Made by a program: the position numbers and the translations under genes. From Streptomyces sp. S.PNR 29 (GTDB lineage: Bacteria > Actinomycetota > Actinomycetes > Streptomycetales > Streptomycetaceae), in the NCBI RefSeq assembly GCF_030386795.1, contig NZ_JANUQM010000011.1:1-64000 (forward strand): a stretch of 64,000 nucleotides of DNA, in the 5' to 3' direction. Shown here piece after piece: positions 36,599 to 46,389 of the stretch. The notes beneath the pieces were generated by a model. The model made no database searches. It was not told the origin of the DNA and worked only from the letters and a program-made list of their open reading frames with translations. Positions within the stretch are counted from its first letter, which is position 1. The number at the start of each line of letters is the position of its first letter.

Positions 36599-36635
36599 CC
36601 TCACCTCACCGGCCTGACGGTGGCACTCTGGACCC

Positions 36636-37499
36636 ATGCCGGAACTCCCCGAGGTCGAGGCGCTCAAGGACTTCCTGGCCGAGCACCTCGTCGGCCACGA
36701 GATCGTCCGGGTGCTGCCCGTGGCGATCAGCGTCCTGAAGACGTACGACCCTCCGCTCGCGGCCGTCGAGGGCCACGAGGTCACCGCCGTGCGCCGGTAC
36801 GGCAAGTTCCTCGACCTGGAGACGGACGGCGGCCCCCACCTGGTGACCCACCTGGCCCGCGCGGGCTGGCTGCAGTGGAAGGACCGCCTGCCCGACGGCC
36901 CGCCCCGCCCCGGCAAGGGCCCTCTCGCGCTCCGCGTGGCCCTGGAGACCGGCGAGGGCTTCGACCTGACCGAGGCGGGCACCCAGAAGCGGCTCGCCGT
37001 CCATGTCGTCCATGACCCGCGGGAGGTGCCGGGTGTCTCCCGCCTCGGCCCGGACCCGCTCGCCGACGACTTCGACGAGGCGCGGTTCGCCGGACTCCTG
37101 GCAGGCGAGCGGCGTCAGCTCAAGGGCGCCCTGCGTGATCAGTCCCTGATCGCGGGTGTGGGCAACGCGTACAGCGACGAGATCCTGCACGCGGCGAGGA
37201 TGTCCCCCTTCAAGCTGGCCTCGTCGCTCACGCCGGAGGAGACGAGTCGCCTGTACGAGGCGCTGCGCAGCACGCTCACAGAAGCGGTCGAGCGCTCCCG
37301 GGGGCTGGCCGCCGGACGCCTGAAGGCCGAGAAGAAGAGCGGCCTGCGTGTCCACGGCCGCACCGGCGAGCCCTGCCCGGTCTGCGGCGACACCATCCGC
37401 GAGGTCTCCTTCAGCGACTCCGCCCTCCAGTACTGCCCGACCTGCCAGACGGGCGGCAAGCCACTGGCGGACCGACGGCTGTCCAGGCTGCTGAAGTGA
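36636..37499 (+). CDS. Fpg/Nei family DNA glycosylase
   Basis: A 287-aa base-excision repair enzyme. It keeps the catalytic N terminus MPELPEVEAL (Pro and Glu after Met), KFLDLETDGG, the helix-two-turn-helix region (DQSLIAGVGNAYSDEILHAA) and a C-terminal zinc finger CPVCGD...CPTCQTGGK. It removes oxidised bases and cuts at the abasic site. Start is 37 bases after the phosphatase gene. Which bases it prefers (Fpg versus Nei) cannot be told here. Confidence 0.94.
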   Translation: MPELPEVEALKDFLAEHLVGHEIVRVLPVAISVLKTYDPPLAAVEGHEVTAVRRYGKFLDLETDGGPHLVTHLARAGWLQWKDRLPDGPPRPGKGPLALRVALETGEGFDLTEAGTQKRLAVHVVHDPREVPGVSRLGPDPLADDFDEARFAGLLAGERRQLKGALRDQSLIAGVGNAYSDEILHAARMSPFKLASSLTPEETSRLYEALRSTLTEAVERSRGLAAGRLKAEKKSGLRVHGRTGEPCPVCGDTIREVSFSDSALQYCPTCQTGGKPLADRRLSRLLK

Positions 37500-37509
37500 C
37501 CCACAGGGC

Positions 37510-38430
37510 CTAGCTGGGCGACTGCGCCCGCGGCCGGCCGTACGGGACGGGACGGCCCGTGAACGCGTCCAGCAGGACCCGGTCGCCGAGCGGGCGGTCC
37601 AGCTTCACGTCCACCTCCTGGCTGAGCAGCTGGGCGGTGCAGGGGCCGTCCTCGGTCCCGACGACGGAGGCGGAGAGCACCACGCTGCCGTCCGTCTCCA
37701 GCACGTCCACGGCGGGGCCGTCGTCGCAGGAACCGTGATGGGCCGCCACTGTGACGGTCCGGCCGCCGGCGGCCACCGCGACCAGGTGGTCGAGGTTCCA
37801 GAGCGCGTCGGAGGGGGCCTGCGCGGCCGGCCCGATCGGTGCCTCGGGAAGCTTCGACGGGCGGAGGGCGGCCCGCTTGAGCGGGGTGTCGTAGCCCTCC
37901 AGGGTGAACAGCCAGGCCGGGACCGTGGCCGGGCCGCGGCTGGTGGCCAGCGTCATCTCACCGAGCTCCGCCCCGGTCACGGTGAGGTGCGGTGCCTCGG
38001 CGCTGTTGCGGTCCAGCGTCTCGTACGCCTCGCGGGGCCCCATGAGCGGCAGCGTGAGCGAACCGCCGTCCTGCCACCTCGCCTGCCCCTCCTTCCGCTC
38101 GGGTACGGGCAGGTCGCCGCGCAGGGCGAAGTTCTGGCTCGCGTAGGCCTGCTTGTCGGCCTCGTTGCGGAAGGCGTCCTCCGGCAGCTGGACCGCCTCG
38201 CCCATGGGGTAGTAGCCCTCGCGCCATGCCTCGGCGGCAGGCGAGCCGTCCCAGGCGTCGGCCACCTGCCGGGCGCGGTCCCCCGACCGCCCCTCCGGGC
38301 CGGCGTCGCGGACTTCTCGACCGCGCTCGCCGCCCTTCTCGGTGCCGCAGCCGGCGACAGCGCCGGCTCCGGCGGTGACCAGGGCGAGGGTGATGAGCAG
38401 ACGGACGGTGGGTGTGGTGGTCGCACGCAT
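37510..38430 (-). CDS. Secreted lipoprotein of unknown function
   Basis: A 306-aa lipoprotein with signal segment VRLLITLALVTAGAGAVAGC and an acidic mature part lacking known domains. Two cysteines (GSCDDGP, GPCTAQ) may pair. It lies about 80 bases downstream of the anti-sigma gene on the same strand, so it may be part of that operon or a member of the sigma regulon. It converges with the DNA glycosylase gene. Confidence 0.75.
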   Translation of the reverse strand: MRATTTPTVRLLITLALVTAGAGAVAGCGTEKGGERGREVRDAGPEGRSGDRARQVADAWDGSPAAEAWREGYYPMGEAVQLPEDAFRNEADKQAYASQNFALRGDLPVPERKEGQARWQDGGSLTLPLMGPREAYETLDRNSAEAPHLTVTGAELGEMTLATSRGPATVPAWLFTLEGYDTPLKRAALRPSKLPEAPIGPAAQAPSDALWNLDHLVAVAAGGRTVTVAAHHGSCDDGPAVDVLETDGSVVLSASVVGTEDGPCTAQLLSQEVDVKLDRPLGDRVLLDAFTGRPVPYGRPRAQSPS

Positions 38431-38511
38431 GGGTCCCCCAGGGCGTCGGCGGTGACGAGTGGAAGCCGTACCGCTCCTTGGACGCCCGGGCCCCGTCCGG
38501 GGTTCACATCC

Positions 38512-39180
38512 TCATCCGCCCGGTGGCGCCTCCAGCGTCACCAGATGCTCCCCCTCCCTCGTGCGCACCTCGTACCGGAGTATCTGGTCGGTGTGCATGG
38601 TGGTGCCGCCCTGCATCATGTTGGGGCGGGCATCGTGATGGGGAACGTTCCAGCTGGTGACCGTCTCCTCCGAGCCGTCCCGGCCGATCACGACGAGGTG
38701 ACAGGCGCGCGGTCCGGCTCCGTCCTTCACCTCCACGCGCACCTCGCTGCCCCAGTCCTCGTCCTCGGCCGTGACCCGCGCCCACACCCCGGACCGCTCG
38801 TCGGTGGCCGTGACCCGTACCGTCTGCTCGCCCTGACCCGACTGCTCCGCGAGGATCGCGGCCGTCGGCCCGGCCACGGCGAACACCACCGAGGCGGCCA
38901 GGGCGAACACCAGCCGCCTGCGCCCGGTCCGGTGCCGGGACGCCACCTCCGACAGCAACTGGTCCAGCATCCGCGGGCCGGGCTTGGCCATCGGGTGCAC
39001 GAAGCGCGGCGTGGACCGCCGGTACAGCATCAACTGCCGCGTGGTGGCGCCGAATTCGGTCACCTGCGCGGCGCACCGAGGGCACTCCATGAGGTGGTCC
39101 TCGAAGCGGAAGGCTTCCGCCTCGTCCAGCACGCCGAGCGCGTAAGCGCCGACGTCGCGATGCCGTTCCAGGGACCTCAT
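38512..39180 (-). CDS. Anti-sigma factor with zinc-finger (ZAS) domain
   Basis: A 222-aa membrane protein. The cytosolic N terminus has the ZAS motif HLMECPRCAAQ (H-x3-C-x2-C) after RDVGAYALGVLDEAEA. One membrane segment follows near residues 90-110 (LVFALAASVVFAVAGPTAAI) and the extracellular remainder has an anti-sigma-K-like beta region. It should hold the ECF sigma factor encoded upstream until an envelope signal releases it. Confidence 0.9.
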   Translation of the reverse strand: MRSLERHRDVGAYALGVLDEAEAFRFEDHLMECPRCAAQVTEFGATTRQLMLYRRSTPRFVHPMAKPGPRMLDQLLSEVASRHRTGRRRLVFALAASVVFAVAGPTAAILAEQSGQGEQTVRVTATDERSGVWARVTAEDEDWGSEVRVEVKDGAGPRACHLVVIGRDGSEETVTSWNVPHHDARPNMMQGGTTMHTDQILRYEVRTREGEHLVTLEAPPGG

Positions 39181-39353
39181 GCCGAATCCTCGTGCCGTCG
39201 AGTGCGGGTGGGGTTACTCCGTGCTCCCACCCGTACGCACCGGACAGGCGAATCACTCAAGGCAGTTGCAGAATCGCAACCAAGGGATTCGGAGCGGCCC
39301 GGCCCCCGGATTGGTCCCGGATCAAAAAAAGTCCGAGACGGAGAAGTCCGGTC

Positions 39354-39869
39354 CTAGAACAGGTGGATGGCGAGGTGGCCGAGGGGCAGCCCCAGTTGCC
39401 ACGCCGGCGTCCACACCTTCGGTCCCTCGTCCTCCCCGACCACCGGGCCACCACCAGGGACGGCGTTCAGATCGGGCGCGAGCAGCTCGGTCTCCCGAAG
39501 CCAGCGCCAGGCCGCCTCCGCCAGCTCCAGGTCCGGTGCGCGCCGCCCGGAGCCGGCCGTCTCGGCGGTGATCTCGGCCATGCGTTCGCGCACCCACTCC
39601 TGCCACGGCTGGTCGTACGCCGTCAGCGAAAGCCAGGTCTCCAGCTGGGTGACCACCCGGATGCCCGAGAGCTCACCGTCGGTGTCCGAGAGGAAGATGG
39701 TCAGCGCCAGCGCCTCCCGCCCGGCACGGAACTCGAAGGACGTCGGCGGCATCAGATCGCCGGACCGCAGCAGCTCGTCGGCGATGTACTCGGCGTACAA
39801 CCACGCCATGGGGACGGTCAGTTCACCGCCACCGGTGCCGTCCGTGCCCTCGTGACCTCTGTGCAGCAT
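39354..39869 (-). CDS. Hypothetical protein between sigma and anti-sigma genes
   Basis: A 171-aa soluble protein with no recognised domain. It is rich in Trp, Leu and Glu (AWLYAEYIADELLRSGD, WEAWRWLRE-like AAWRWLRETEL). AGGAAGGG precedes the ATG. Its place between the sigma and anti-sigma genes on the same strand suggests a role in the same system, but nothing in the sequence shows what. Confidence 0.7.
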   Translation of the reverse strand: MLHRGHEGTDGTGGGELTVPMAWLYAEYIADELLRSGDLMPPTSFEFRAGREALALTIFLSDTDGELSGIRVVTQLETWLSLTAYDQPWQEWVRERMAEITAETAGSGRRAPDLELAEAAWRWLRETELLAPDLNAVPGGGPVVGEDEGPKVWTPAWQLGLPLGHLAIHLF

Positions 39870-40004
39870 CCCTTCCTGCCTTCCTCCGGTGCGTGCGCGT
39901 GGCCCGGCCCCGGGCCCCCATCCCGAACACGGATGAGTACAGCCGATTACTCAACCGGGGTCCGCAGCAAGGCGCTTTACGGAGGTTTGACTCGGCCATT
40001 GGTT

Positions 40005-40562
40005 TCACCGCAGGTCGGCGGCGTAGCCCGGAAGGACCCGGCGCAGGGCGCGCAGCGCGTAGTACGCGCGGGACTTCACGGTACCGGGCGGGATGCCGAG
40101 GGTCGCCGCAGCTTCCGCCACACTCGCCCCCTGGAAGTACACGAGCACCAGGACTTCACGGTGCTCGGGAGTGAGTGTCTTCACAGCCTGGCGCACGTCG
40201 AGCATCGCGGCCGCCCGCTCGGCGTGGTCGGCGATCACCCGCGCGTTCTCCAGGACCGCGTCACCGACCTCCGCGGGCCGGGCCTGCCGGGCCCGCCGCG
40301 CGTCGATCGCGAGCCGTCGGCCCACGGTCAGCAGCCACGGCCGTACGGAGTCGAAGTCGTCGGCGCGCAGGGCCTCGGGGTGCTGCCAGGCACGTACGAG
40401 GGTCTCCTGCACGAGGTCCTCGGCGCGCTGCCGGTCGCCGTCACAGAGGCGGAGCAGCAGCGCGAAGAGCGGCCGGCCGTGCTCCCGCTGCAGTGCGGCG
40501 AGCTCGTGCTCGGCGGTCGTCCCGTTCGTCCCGTCGGTGAGGGTGGTGGTTCCGGCCGTCAT
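40005..40562 (-). CDS. ECF RNA polymerase sigma factor
   Basis: A 185-aa sigma-70 protein with region 2 (GDRQRAEDLVQETLVRAWQH) binding the -10 element and region 4 (LTPEHREVLVLVYFQGASVA, then GIPPGTVKSRAYYALRALR) binding the -35 element. Regions 1 and 3 are absent, as in ECF factors. It heads a minus-strand set with the hypothetical gene and the ZAS anti-sigma gene. ATG at 40562 is chosen; GTG at 40607 would add 15 residues. Confidence 0.93.
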   Translation of the reverse strand: MTAGTTTLTDGTNGTTAEHELAALQREHGRPLFALLLRLCDGDRQRAEDLVQETLVRAWQHPEALRADDFDSVRPWLLTVGRRLAIDARRARQARPAEVGDAVLENARVIADHAERAAAMLDVRQAVKTLTPEHREVLVLVYFQGASVAEAAATLGIPPGTVKSRAYYALRALRRVLPGYAADLR

Positions 40563-40787
40563 GGCCGTATGGCACCGCAGGGCGCCGCCGGTGGACAGGG
40601 CACGCACACGGCTTGTGCGACGGACGGTCGATCGCGTCGGCGAACGGTTCGACGAACGGTCGGCCCACCCCGGGTGTACACGCCGGACGGGCTAATGAGC
40701 GTGTCGGAGCCGGGTGGGGCGGTGTGTGACTCCTTACCTATCTGTGTGCTGATTTGTACGTAAATAAGGTCACAGTGGGGTGAACGG

Positions 40788-41936
40788 ATGATCGTACGCA
40801 GTCGACAGGTGGCCCTGGTCCTGACGGCCGTCCTCGCCGCGGGTGCGGCCTGCCAGGCCCGCGACCACGAGCCGCGCGGACGCCTGGCCCCGTCCGCGAG
40901 AAAGGCCGCCGGCTTCACCCTGGTCGCCTCCGGCGACGTCCTGCCGCACGACTCGGTCATCGCACGGGCGCACTACGACGCGGGCGGCGCCGGGTACGAC
41001 TTCCGGCCCATGCTCGCCGGTGTCGAACCCGTCGTCTCGCGCGCCGATCTCGCCCTGTGCCACATGGAGACGGTGTACGGCGCGCAAGGCGACTACACCG
41101 GCTACCCCGCCTTCAAGTCCCCGCCCGAGGTGGCGAACGGCCTGGCCGCCACCGGCTACGACGGCTGCTCCACGGCCTCCAACCACACCCTGGACGACGG
41201 TGCCGCGGGCATCCTGCGCACCCTGGACGCCCTCGACCGCGCCGGCGTGCGCCACGCGGGGTCGGCGCGCACCGAGGAGGAGGCCTTCGACGTCACGATC
41301 CTGCGCGCGGGCGGCGCCCGGGTCGCCCACCTGGCCTACACCTACGGCACCAACGGCCTCCCGCTGCCGCAGGGACAGCCCTGGGCCGTCAATCTCATCG
41401 ACGAGCACCGGATCCTGTCGGACGCGCGCACCGCGCGGCAGGCCGGCGCCGACGTGGTCGTCGTCTCCCTGCACTGGGGCACCGAATGGCAGGACGAGCC
41501 CGACCAGCAGCAGCTGACGCTGGCCCGACGGCTCACCGCCGCCCGCACCGGCAGCCGCCCCGCCATCGACCTGATCCTCGGCACCCACGCCCATGTGCCG
41601 CAGGCGTACGAGAAGGTCAACGGCACCTGGGTGATCTACGGGATGGGTGACCAGATCGCCGGCGAGATGTTCAACCACCAGGGCGCCCGGGACGCGCGCG
41701 GCAACCAGTCCACCCTCGGCCGCTTCACCTTCGCCCCGCCCGCCCGGCCCGGCGGCCGCTGGGAGGTGACCAGAGCCGAGTTCGTCCCGCAGATGTTCGA
41801 CATCGACGCCGGCCGGGTCGTCAACCTCAACCGCGCCCTCGCCCAGGGCGCCGACCTGCGGGCCGTACGTGACCGGATCCGCGAGGTGGTGCTCAGCCGG
41901 GGCGCGGCCAAGGACGGGCTGGTGATGGGGGAGTAA
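40788..41936 (+). CDS. CapA-family lipoprotein
   Basis: A 382-aa lipoprotein (lipobox GAAC near residue 22) with a metallophosphatase-like CapA domain: FTLVASGDVLPHD, LCHMETVYG, STASNHTLDDGAAG, VVVSLHWGTEW and LILGTHAHVPQ. CapA proteins are linked to poly-gamma-glutamate and capsule biosynthesis and export; here no other pgs genes are near. It diverges from the ECF sigma gene. Confidence 0.9.
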   Translation: MIVRSRQVALVLTAVLAAGAACQARDHEPRGRLAPSARKAAGFTLVASGDVLPHDSVIARAHYDAGGAGYDFRPMLAGVEPVVSRADLALCHMETVYGAQGDYTGYPAFKSPPEVANGLAATGYDGCSTASNHTLDDGAAGILRTLDALDRAGVRHAGSARTEEEAFDVTILRAGGARVAHLAYTYGTNGLPLPQGQPWAVNLIDEHRILSDARTARQAGADVVVVSLHWGTEWQDEPDQQQLTLARRLTAARTGSRPAIDLILGTHAHVPQAYEKVNGTWVIYGMGDQIAGEMFNHQGARDARGNQSTLGRFTFAPPARPGGRWEVTRAEFVPQMFDIDAGRVVNLNRALAQGADLRAVRDRIREVVLSRGAAKDGLVMGE

Positions 41937-41980
41937 CCGGTGGCGGGGGAGCGGCGCCGGCCGGTGCTCGGCACCCCCTG

Positions 41981-43393
41981 TCACCGCCGAGCCAGCTCCG
42001 ACCGCCGGTAGGAGTACCCGAAGTAGATCACCAGACCGATCGCGAACCACACGGCGAAGCGCACCCAGGTCTGCCACTGCAGGAAGGTGATCAGCCAGAT
42101 CGAGAAGACGACACCCAGCGCGGGGACGACCGGCATCCAGGGCGTACGGAAGGTGCGCGGCAGGTCCGGCTGCCGGTAGCGCAGCACGATCACCGCCGTG
42201 CACACCACCACGAACGCGAGCAGGATGCCGATGTTGGTGAGCTCGGCCGCCTCACCGATCGGCAGGAATCCGGCGATGGCGGCCGACGCGACGCCGACGA
42301 TCCAGGTGACGCGGGTCGGGACGTGCCGCGTGGGGTGCGTCTTGGCGAACCAGGCCGGCAGCAGCCCGTCCCGGGACATGCTGAACCACACCCGGGTGAC
42401 ACCCAGCATGAAGGTGAACATGACCGTCAGGATGCCGATGATGGCGCCGACCGCGATCACGTCCGCCAGCCCGCTCAGCCCCACCGACTTGAACGCGGTG
42501 GAGAAGCCGCTCTCCTTGTCGATGTTCTTGTAGTCCTGCATGCCGGTCAGCACCAGGCAGGCGGCGACGTACAGGACCATCGAGATCGCCAGCGAGTAGA
42601 GGATCGCCTTCGGCATGTGCCGCTGCGCGTCCTTCGACTCCTCGGCCGCCGTCGACATCGCGTCGTAGCCGAAGACCGCGAAGAACACCGTCGCCGCACC
42701 CGTGAACGCCCCGCCCACCCCGTAGGGGAAGAACGGGTTGTAGTGCGCCGTGTCGATGTGGAAGACACCGACCGCGATCACCAGCAGCACCACCAGGACC
42801 TTGAGCACGACCACGGCCGTCTCGAACCGTGCCGCGTTTCTGATGCCGAGGTTCAGCAGGTACGCGATGAGCAGACACAGCAGTGCCGCGAACAGGTCGA
42901 CGCGGTGTCCGTCACCGGTGCCGGGAGCTCCCAGCATCCAGGTCGGCAGGTCGGCGCCCATCTCGCCGACCAGGAAGCTGAAGTAGCCGGATATGCCGAT
43001 CGCGACCACCGCGACGATCGCCGTGTACTCCAGCAGCAGGTCCCAGCCGATGAGCCAGCCCGCGAGCTCGCCGAGCACCGCGTAGCCGTACGTGTAGGCG
43101 GACCCCGCCTTCGGGATCAGGCCGGCGAACTCGGCGTACGACAGCGCGGCGGCGGCACTCGCGACGCCGGCGACGAGGAAGGAGACCAGGACCGCAGGGC
43201 CCGCCGTACCGTTGGCCACCGTCCCGGCGAGGGTGAAGATGCCCGCGCCGATGATCCCGCCCACGCCGATCGCGGTCAGCTGCCACAGACCGAGCGATCG
43301 CTCCAGCCGTGCGCCCTCGCCGGCTTCCGTCTCCTCGATGTGTTCGATGGGTTTGCGGCGGAGAATCCCCTCGCCCGCTCGGAACCCGGCCAT
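41981..43393 (-). CDS. APC-family amino acid permease
   Basis: A 470-aa permease with about 12 hydrophobic segments, resembling the cationic amino acid transporter (CAT/YfnA) type. Near the N terminus it has SLGLWQLTAIGVGGIIGAGI, the conserved substrate loop, followed by YAEFAGLIPKAGSAYTYGYA. It likely imports a cationic or neutral amino acid. The ATG at 43393 has GAGG upstream. Confidence 0.93.
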   Translation of the reverse strand: MAGFRAGEGILRRKPIEHIEETEAGEGARLERSLGLWQLTAIGVGGIIGAGIFTLAGTVANGTAGPAVLVSFLVAGVASAAAALSYAEFAGLIPKAGSAYTYGYAVLGELAGWLIGWDLLLEYTAIVAVVAIGISGYFSFLVGEMGADLPTWMLGAPGTGDGHRVDLFAALLCLLIAYLLNLGIRNAARFETAVVVLKVLVVLLVIAVGVFHIDTAHYNPFFPYGVGGAFTGAATVFFAVFGYDAMSTAAEESKDAQRHMPKAILYSLAISMVLYVAACLVLTGMQDYKNIDKESGFSTAFKSVGLSGLADVIAVGAIIGILTVMFTFMLGVTRVWFSMSRDGLLPAWFAKTHPTRHVPTRVTWIVGVASAAIAGFLPIGEAAELTNIGILLAFVVVCTAVIVLRYRQPDLPRTFRTPWMPVVPALGVVFSIWLITFLQWQTWVRFAVWFAIGLVIYFGYSYRRSELARR

Positions 43394-43673
43394 GCGCCTC
43401 ACCTCTTCGCGATCGGCAAACGGCTGATGGCGGATCATGATGGCCCAGGGACACCCTTGACGGAAGACATCGCGCACAGATACGGCGGCCCCCTGCGCGG
43501 TCATGGGGCCGCGGTGCGACTCGGGCCGTTCGCCGCCGAGGGACGCGGCTTCAGCACCGCTCGCGGTCGCACTCGTCCACGCCGGGCGCGCCCCCGCATC
43601 GGCCCGGGCCCGGCCGTACAGCCGGGCCCACGGCCCGGTGAGCGGCCGAGACCTGGCCAGGCCAAGGGACCGG
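43394..43673. other. Gap between permease and universal stress genes
   Basis: About 280 bases with no supported gene. It holds the permease promoter and the end of the universal stress transcript. Confidence 0.4.
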
Positions 43674-44132
43674 CTACGGCACCACCGTCACCGGCCACCG
43701 CCCCGCCTTCACCAGCCGGACCGCGACCGAGCCGACGATCCGGTGGCCGGCCTGCTCGGAGGCGCCCACCACCACGGCGTCCGCCTTCAGGTCGTCGGCC
43801 GCCTTCACCAGGCCGCTGTAGGGGTCGCCGCGGAACGTGTGGAACTCCCAGCGGACGTCGAATATGCCCTTGACCCGCTCGGCGGCCTCCCGGATCTGCG
43901 TCACCAGGTCCTCGGCGATCGCGTCGGTCGTCTCGGTCACCGGCACCCCGAGCGCCACCCCCGTCGCCAGCACCGGCTGCACGTACACGACGGCGAGCAG
44001 CGCGTGCTGCCGCCGCGCCAGGCCACCGGCGTAGGCGGCCGCCCGGAGCGAGGAGTCGGAGCCGTCCACACCGACCACGATCACCTTCGGCCCGTCCGTG
44101 CCCCGTTCGAACCGATGAGCGTGCTGTTCCAT
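43674..44132 (-). CDS. Universal stress protein family
   Basis: A 152-aa single UspA domain: KVIVVGVDGSDSSLRAAAYA at the start and the ATP-binding loop VVVGASEQAGHRIVGSVAVR near the end (G-x2-G-x9-GS-type). It probably binds ATP and acts in stress or dormancy. The start is uncertain by a few codons. It lies upstream of the permease on the same strand with a 280-base gap. Confidence 0.88.
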   Translation of the reverse strand: MEQHAHRFERGTDGPKVIVVGVDGSDSSLRAAAYAGGLARRQHALLAVVYVQPVLATGVALGVPVTETTDAIAEDLVTQIREAAERVKGIFDVRWEFHTFRGDPYSGLVKAADDLKADAVVVGASEQAGHRIVGSVAVRLVKAGRWPVTVVP

Positions 44133-44525
44133 CACGTCGGCGAGGCTATCGGAACCCGCAGGACCGCCCCGAGGCGCCGGGGCCCAGGGCCTGTCTTCCG
44201 CGACGACGCCGAGCCGATCCGAACGACAGACGCCCAGTGGGGCTGATGCTCCGTGAACAAGGAGAGAACCCGGCGGAAATGGGCACCCGAAGGGCGGGCA
44301 GTGCTCCGCCATCACCGCGGGCCTGCCCTTACTGGCGGCGCTTGGCCTCGCCGGAGGGGACGAGGCTGAGCCCGCCTACCCCTCACCGGCTGACGATCCG
44401 GGGACGCCGCCGTTCCTCCTGGTGCGCCCCGGCTGACCCTTTTGCCTGGGCCGGTCGGGTGTATTCATGCCGCCGCTTCGGTGTTGCACAGGTGCGTCGT
44501 CCGTTCACCGGGCGACTGATGAGTC
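44133..44525. promoter_or_regulatory. Divergent region between the stress protein and deacetylase genes
   Basis: This 393-base region separates divergent genes and should hold both promoters. I recognise no gene, RNA or clear operator in it. Confidence 0.4.
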
Positions 44526-45362
44526 ATGCAGAAGCATCAGATGCTCACGCGGCGCCGGGTGTTGCTCGCCGGTGCCGCCGCTGTCGGGGCGGCCGGGACG
44601 GCCGGAGTCCTCGCGGTGGGCGGGGGAGAGGAAGCGGTGCGGCCGGCGGCCCCGGTGCCGGGCGCCCAGGCGCGGCCCGCGCTCAACTCCTCCGCCTACC
44701 GCCTCCAGCCGCTGACGGGATACGGCCCGCCGCGCGCCGCTCCCCGCCGGACCCTCGTGCGCCACAAGCCGCTTCTGCGCGTGTCCGGACGTGGCCGCAC
44801 CATGGTGCTGACCTTCGACGACGGCCCCGACCCCCGCTACACCCCGGCCATCCTGGACACGCTGGCGGAGTACGACGTACGCGCGATGTTCTTCGTGTGC
44901 GGCGAGATGGTGGCCGACCACCCGGACCTGCTCACCCGGATGGCCGACGAGGGACACGTGGTCGGCAACCACACCTGGTCCCACCCCCTGCTGACCCGTC
45001 TGACGCGCCGGCAGATCCGCCACCAGATGGAACGCACCAGCGATGTCATCGAGGACGCCTACGGCGACCGGCCCCAGTGGTTCCGCGCGCCGTACGGAGC
45101 CTGGAACCGCACGGTCTTCCAACTCGGCGCCGAACTCGGCATGGAACCGCTCGCCTGGACGGTCGACACCCTCGACTGGCGAATGCCCGGCACCCGCACC
45201 ATCGTCAACCGCGTCGAGCACGGCGCCGCCCCCGGTGTCGTGGTCCTCGCACACGACGCCGGGGGCGACCGCTCCCAGAGCGTGAGAGCCCTGCGCACCT
45301 ATCTCCCGGAACTTCTGGACTCCGGTTACCACGTCACCGTGCCCAGGCGGCACTACGCGTGA
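44526..45362 (+). CDS. Secreted polysaccharide deacetylase (CE4), Tat-type signal
   Basis: A 278-aa exported enzyme. LTRRRVLLAGAAAVGAAG is a twin-arginine-type signal. The CE4 NodB domain follows: catalytic base and metal Asp in LTFDDGPDPR, metal His pair in NHTWSHPLL, RAPYGAWN and LAHDAGGDRS. It removes acetyl groups from peptidoglycan or chitin-like sugars outside the cell. It converges with the sortase gene. Confidence 0.92.
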   Translation: MQKHQMLTRRRVLLAGAAAVGAAGTAGVLAVGGGEEAVRPAAPVPGAQARPALNSSAYRLQPLTGYGPPRAAPRRTLVRHKPLLRVSGRGRTMVLTFDDGPDPRYTPAILDTLAEYDVRAMFFVCGEMVADHPDLLTRMADEGHVVGNHTWSHPLLTRLTRRQIRHQMERTSDVIEDAYGDRPQWFRAPYGAWNRTVFQLGAELGMEPLAWTVDTLDWRMPGTRTIVNRVEHGAAPGVVVLAHDAGGDRSQSVRALRTYLPELLDSGYHVTVPRRHYA

Positions 45363-45392
45363 CGCGCCGGCACCCGCCGGGTCGGGGAACGC

Positions 45393-46055
45393 TCAGCGGA
45401 CCTCGACCAGGCGGGCAAAGGCGACGACGTTCCCGGCATAGCCACTCTGCTGGGAGAAACCACCGCCGCAGGTGATGACCCGCAATTCCGGGGCGCCCTT
45501 GGAGCCGTAGACACGGTCGCCGGGAAAATTGTCCTTGGCGAAGACTTCGACGCCGTAGATCTCGAACACGGCCGTCTTTCCGTCTCTCCGGGCGACCTCG
45601 ACCTGGTTTCCCTGCTTCAGGGCCCCGAGTCCGTAGAAAACGGCGGGGCCCTGTGTGTTGTCGACATGGCCGACGACGACGGCGGTGCCCTTTTCACCGG
45701 GGGAGACGGCACCCGTGAACCAGCCGGCCAGATTCGGGTCCTCCGGCGGCGGCGCGCCGACCCAGCCGTCGGCGTCCAGACCGACCGGCATGATCGGCGC
45801 GTCGACCCGGATCGCGGGGATCCTGACCCGGTCGGGTACGCCGTACGGCAGCGGATCCGGGCTCCTCGCGAAGGCGTCGCCGGACGTGCGGGTGTCCGCC
45901 GCGGCCGCCGACGCCGGCTGCGGCGGACCCACGTCGAACTCTCCCGAACCATTCCGAATGAGTGCGAGGCCGGTCAGCAGAACAAGCGCTATCACGCCCC
46001 AAGGGGCACGCTTCCTCTGCCGCTCCTCCTCTTCGGCCAGCTCGGACGCGTACAT
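45393..46055 (-). CDS. Class F sortase
   Basis: A 220-aa membrane-anchored transpeptidase. A cytosolic start (YASELAEEEERQRKRAPW), one membrane segment (VIALVLLTGLALI), a Pro/Ala linker and a sortase domain with the catalytic His in VVVGHVDNTQGP, Cys in RVITCGGGF and the distal GYAGNVVAFARL strand. Class F sortases are the actinobacterial group whose substrates are little known. Two small exported proteins sit beside it, but neither has an LPXTG-like signal. Confidence 0.92.
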   Translation of the reverse strand: MYASELAEEEERQRKRAPWGVIALVLLTGLALIRNGSGEFDVGPPQPASAAAADTRTSGDAFARSPDPLPYGVPDRVRIPAIRVDAPIMPVGLDADGWVGAPPPEDPNLAGWFTGAVSPGEKGTAVVVGHVDNTQGPAVFYGLGALKQGNQVEVARRDGKTAVFEIYGVEVFAKDNFPGDRVYGSKGAPELRVITCGGGFSQQSGYAGNVVAFARLVEVR

Positions 46056-46389
46056 TCGCCATCCCCTCTCGACACAGCCGTCGCCGTGTCATTTCGCGCA
46101 TACCAGAACGCTAAGCGCCGCGCTCCCGGCCTGCGACGGGGAAGCCTGCGAACGGGTGGCGCCCCAGGCTTTCGGTGCGCCATCCGGGTTGCCCCGGAAC
46201 GGAATTTTCTGACGGGCTGTGACCTGCGGCGATATCCACTCGCACGGTTTCCCGGGTGAGCCCTCTCACCAGGACGGACCATTCTCGAAATGCGGCTGCG
46301 GGCAAGGCAACTGAGGGTCTTTCTGGGAGGCGCTTTCTCGCCGATCGACCGCGGACACGGGTCCCGGGGCGTCTTCCGCGGAGGCTCAC
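46056..46389. promoter_or_regulatory. Divergent promoter region of the sortase locus
   Basis: A 334-base region between the sortase gene and the divergent Ig-like protein gene. It should carry both promoters; no operator or RNA element was recognised. Confidence 0.45.

Noticed and set aside
33548..36982. Very long open frame on the minus strand (over 1100 codons)
   Set aside because: It lies opposite the PAS-GAF-SpoIIE gene, which has full domain motifs. High G+C makes the antisense frame stop-free; its translation is low-complexity with no family resemblance.
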